A stretch of DNA of 64,000 nt from Albugo candida (taxonomy: Eukaryota > Oomycota > Peronosporomycetes > Albuginales > Albuginaceae), in assembly GCA_905220665.1 (NCBI GenBank), contig CAJNAR010000190.1:1-64000 (forward strand), read 5' to 3'. The notes under the pieces were generated by a model. It was not told the origin of the DNA, did not search any database, and saw only the letters and a list, made by a program, of their open reading frames with translations. Of the stretch, positions 61,675 to 64,000 are shown one piece after another (position 1 is the first letter of the stretch; each line of letters opens with the position of its first letter). The translations under genes and the position numbers were made by a program.

Positions 61675-64000
61675 TCAAAAGTAATTGCTTCGGATAAACT
61701 GCTCCGACGTCTGACGATCGCGGGACACGAAATGACGTATCTGATGGCTTCCATACAGTCGAAGAAGCGCTGTACGCCTCCGATTGCTCAGATGAAGCGG
61801 TCGACCGCGACGGAGGTACACGTCGTCTTCTCCAAACGCATCGACATACACGGATGGAAAGTAACAACTTCGAGCGTTATCGAGCAACAGCGTCCAAGTG
61901 GAACGAACGAGGAAGAAGCATCCGACTCCTTCGCCACAATTCGCAGCGTGTCGCGTGCATGCGCCTTTGCCATTTTGTCGGCAGCAATCGGTTCCTCCGC
62001 ATACGATCGTCCCACAAATCATACAAATCGCTGGATTCTCCATAACATCCAATGTGCTCGGACACGGAGTCTTACGCATAATGCGAGCATACAACGTCAC
62101 AAAGCTCGCAGGTAATGGAATCATTGTGATGGTCGCATACTCGACGCGAGGAATCGTTCGAATGGGAAGGCTCCGAAGACCGTTCATGCCGTTTGACGCG
62201 TGTGCCTGCAACAAGTCCATCAATTCCACGTCGTCAATGACAGCCTGAACGCTGGGAATGCCGAGTTGCACGCTCAATTGATGCAAGTCAGAGGTCAGAC
62301 GCAACGAAGACACAAAGTTGGCATACTCTCTGGCATCGGGATCATCGATTCCGCGGAATATCGCACGACAAAGCATTGTCATTTGTCGGAGATGACGCGA
62401 CATATTACATACGAAAAGATGTCGTCGGAAGAGTGTTTTTCGTGCGAATGGAATGTCTGCTGCCACACAAAGTCTTTGGATCAGAATATCGACTGCGTCC
62501 TCGTCCGTCGATACGTTTTCGGTATCCATTTGGTGTTCCCATCGCGCGATTTGAAGCGCCGTTTGAGCCATACAAAGCACCGCAAAGGATCGGATCGTAC
62601 GGAGAACATGAGCTTTTTCAAAGAGCATACTTCCACATATCGCCACAGTGAGAAGGAAGAGATCATTTTCAAAAAGCGGTTTTTTCGCGTGCGGTTGTAA
62701 GACGTTCAAAAACGATACGAAATGACTGCACGAAATCTCAGCATTTTCGAAGAGAATATGTGCGGAAGAGAGTGCGCGAAGCAATTGATTCGCTTTGGCG
62801 TCGTCACGCGGAGTGCATGGATCCAATTGCTGGTCAGAAAATGGCGATAATGCGATTCCAAGGGCTTTTTCGGTCGTATTGTCCGAAATTTGAAGATGTG
62901 ATAATTGCGTTTCCATCGAATTGAATGGATATGTGGCCATGGAAACCCCGTGAAGCTGAAGAAGGGTCCACGTCGATGCGACAGCTTGCCACATGTGCCG
63001 ACACATATCCAAAGGCTCGACGTCTTTCACTGTTTTTAAAGGCACAAACGATCGACCGAATGATTCCATTGCTTCTTTGTGGACGTCCATGCGTCTCGGA
63101 GTCTCACGCACACTTTGAAGGAGATCGCACGCAAGCCATTGACGTACATGAAACGTATTCTCTCGCAATGAAAGGACATTTTCCATAGCTTTTCGGTCGG
63201 AAGCGCGTGGAGGAACAAATGGAATCAAAAGTGAGCTCAATGACTGACACATTGGACACAGAAATTCGGATGCGAATGCGTCAAATGCGATATTGGCATT
63301 CACATTCATCGCCAAGCGATCTTCTTCGACACGAAGCGCTCGTTGAGGTCGCACGGAAGTCATATACTCTTTCCAGCAAATGAGATGAACGGCGTGGCCA
63401 CAGAGCGAAATGAACATATCAAAAGACTTTATGTCACTGCATTCCATCGACGTGTGTGTCGCGACTCGGCTTCGTTGCATGTGGCCAATGTACATGAAGG
63501 AAGCGTGTGGTTTGCATTGCGAGCATATGATACAATCGGGCGAGTCTTCTTCCTCCAATGCGACTTTTACAGTGCTTTCCAAAGCGGCAAATGTGTTGGA
63601 TTCCGTGAACGCTTGTTGTCGCGATCGCATGGCGTCGATCGCGTTTTGTTGGATTCGTTTCTGAAGCTCTTTCTTGCACGATGGAGGACACATGGACGTA
63701 TGTTCCTCGTGTGATTCCAAAAACAAACGACAATATGGATCCAATTCTTTCAATGTCGTAAGAAGCCATTTCATGACGGAAATGGTCACTTTATGTGCTT
63801 GGAAATCGTCGCATAGAAAATGGGAATATCGATGGAGAAGTGCCAGCAGACTCGCTTCATGAACATCGACCGTCTCGACAATGTGTTGGGATACGCGTTG
63901 TCGTTTGACGCTTTTCGCGTCGACAAATGCGAATTCCTTTGGTCCAAAACGAAAGTATTTGACAGTCTCACGACATTCCGTTCGACGAATTCTCAGTACG
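61675..64000 (-). CDS. UBR-type E3 ubiquitin ligase (N-recognin), C-terminal part
   Basis: The frame is open from the right window edge to the stop at 61675, about 775 residues, so the N-terminus with the UBR box lies outside. A RING-like domain is present: CIICSQC ... LCGHAVHLICW ... FLCPMCQSL at about 62-63.6 kb on minus. The C-terminal UBR1-type domain shows PAICMICGTIVCGGTDCC, ACTRHAANCGEGVGCFF, SVYVDAFGEDDVYLRRGRPL and a final YGSHQIRHF. These match UBR1/UBR2/PRT6 proteins that recognise N-degrons. No start codon belongs to this part; the full protein is presumably over 1500 aa. Confidence 0.92.
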   Translation of the reverse strand, partial: VLRIRRTECRETVKYFRFGPKEFAFVDAKSVKRQRVSQHIVETVDVHEASLLALLHRYSHFLCDDFQAHKVTISVMKWLLTTLKELDPYCRLFLESHEEHTSMCPPSCKKELQKRIQQNAIDAMRSRQQAFTESNTFAALESTVKVALEEEDSPDCIICSQCKPHASFMYIGHMQRSRVATHTSMECSDIKSFDMFISLCGHAVHLICWKEYMTSVRPQRALRVEEDRLAMNVNANIAFDAFASEFLCPMCQSLSSLLIPFVPPRASDRKAMENVLSLRENTFHVRQWLACDLLQSVRETPRRMDVHKEAMESFGRSFVPLKTVKDVEPLDMCRHMWQAVASTWTLLQLHGVSMATYPFNSMETQLSHLQISDNTTEKALGIALSPFSDQQLDPCTPRDDAKANQLLRALSSAHILFENAEISCSHFVSFLNVLQPHAKKPLFENDLFLLTVAICGSMLFEKAHVLRTIRSFAVLCMAQTALQIARWEHQMDTENVSTDEDAVDILIQRLCVAADIPFARKTLFRRHLFVCNMSRHLRQMTMLCRAIFRGIDDPDAREYANFVSSLRLTSDLHQLSVQLGIPSVQAVIDDVELMDLLQAHASNGMNGLRSLPIRTIPRVEYATITMIPLPASFVTLYARIMRKTPCPSTLDVMENPAICMICGTIVCGGTDCCRQNGKGACTRHAANCGEGVGCFFLVRSTWTLLLDNARSCYFPSVYVDAFGEDDVYLRRGRPLHLSNRRRTALLRLYGSHQIRHFVSRDRQTSEQFIRSNYF

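Noticed and set aside
1..64000. CRISPR arrays, prokaryotic defence genes or an integrated virus
   Set aside because: No regularly spaced repeats and no phage or virus genes are visible; intron-containing eukaryotic genes fill the window.

Overview
The window is eukaryotic nuclear DNA, most likely from an oomycete of the Albugo (white rust) type. I infer this from four things seen in the sequence: very short introns (about 38-70 nt, with a few longer); tight packing (stop codons of convergent genes 24-45 nt apart, divergent starts 64-76 bp apart); an array of Cys/His repeats with HGG linkers of the WRKY19-like kind common in oomycetes; and a cluster of phospholipase D-like genes of the secreted oomycete type. 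Genes for a motile flagellum (IFT25, a dynein-arm docking-like coiled coil, MYCBP) fit a zoospore-forming parasite. The species is not proven from sequence alone.

Layout. 1-5.9 kb: a degenerate LINE retrotransposon on the minus strand, running off the left edge, with broken ORF1, endonuclease and reverse transcriptase. 5.9-6.25 kb: a possible tRNA-derived SINE. 6.3-9.6 kb: gene-poor. 9.6-19.7 kb: housekeeping genes (PRORP protein-only RNase P, UXT-like prefoldin, IFT25 with a coiled-coil extension, PH-START-ORP sterol transporter, MYCBP, an orphan, exosome RRP41, a small five-exon Mediator Med21-like gene). 20.7-27.2 kb: a C2H2 regulator with two repeated His/Cys motifs, a secreted orphan, a small membrane protein, an RluA-type pseudouridine synthase, succinyl-CoA:3-ketoacid CoA-transferase, and a small two-exon orphan. 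27.3-33.2 kb: three PLD-like paralogues, two on minus and one on plus, around a 443-bp intergenic region rich in short palindromes. 33.5-45.3 kb: a 5'-nucleotidase-type phosphoesterase, nucleostemin-like GTPase, VPS16, a zinc-ribbon/coiled-coil protein, an orphan coiled-coil protein, and a seven-exon DUF1688/URC4 gene. 45.3-47.4 kb: gene-poor. 47.4-64 kb: a secreted lipase-like hydrolase, the WRKY19-like zinc-finger gene, an ERV-type cargo receptor with a thioredoxin domain, TAF2, a kinesin-6, a tail-anchored ALDH3-type aldehyde dehydrogenase, a dynein-docking-like coiled coil, and the C-terminal part of a UBR-type E3 ligase that runs off the right edge.

Spliced models were built by hand from GT/AG sites, reading phase and protein-family continuity. 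All CDS spans below run from first to last coding base; exon coordinates are in the evidence. I found no CRISPR array, rRNA, intact tRNA or obvious multi-gene defence or biosynthetic system. The most unusual items are the IFT25 extension, the metal-motif zinc-finger regulator, the PLD cluster with its palindromic promoter region, the DUF1688 gene, and an intron in the CoA-transferase gene bracketed by a perfect inverted repeat.
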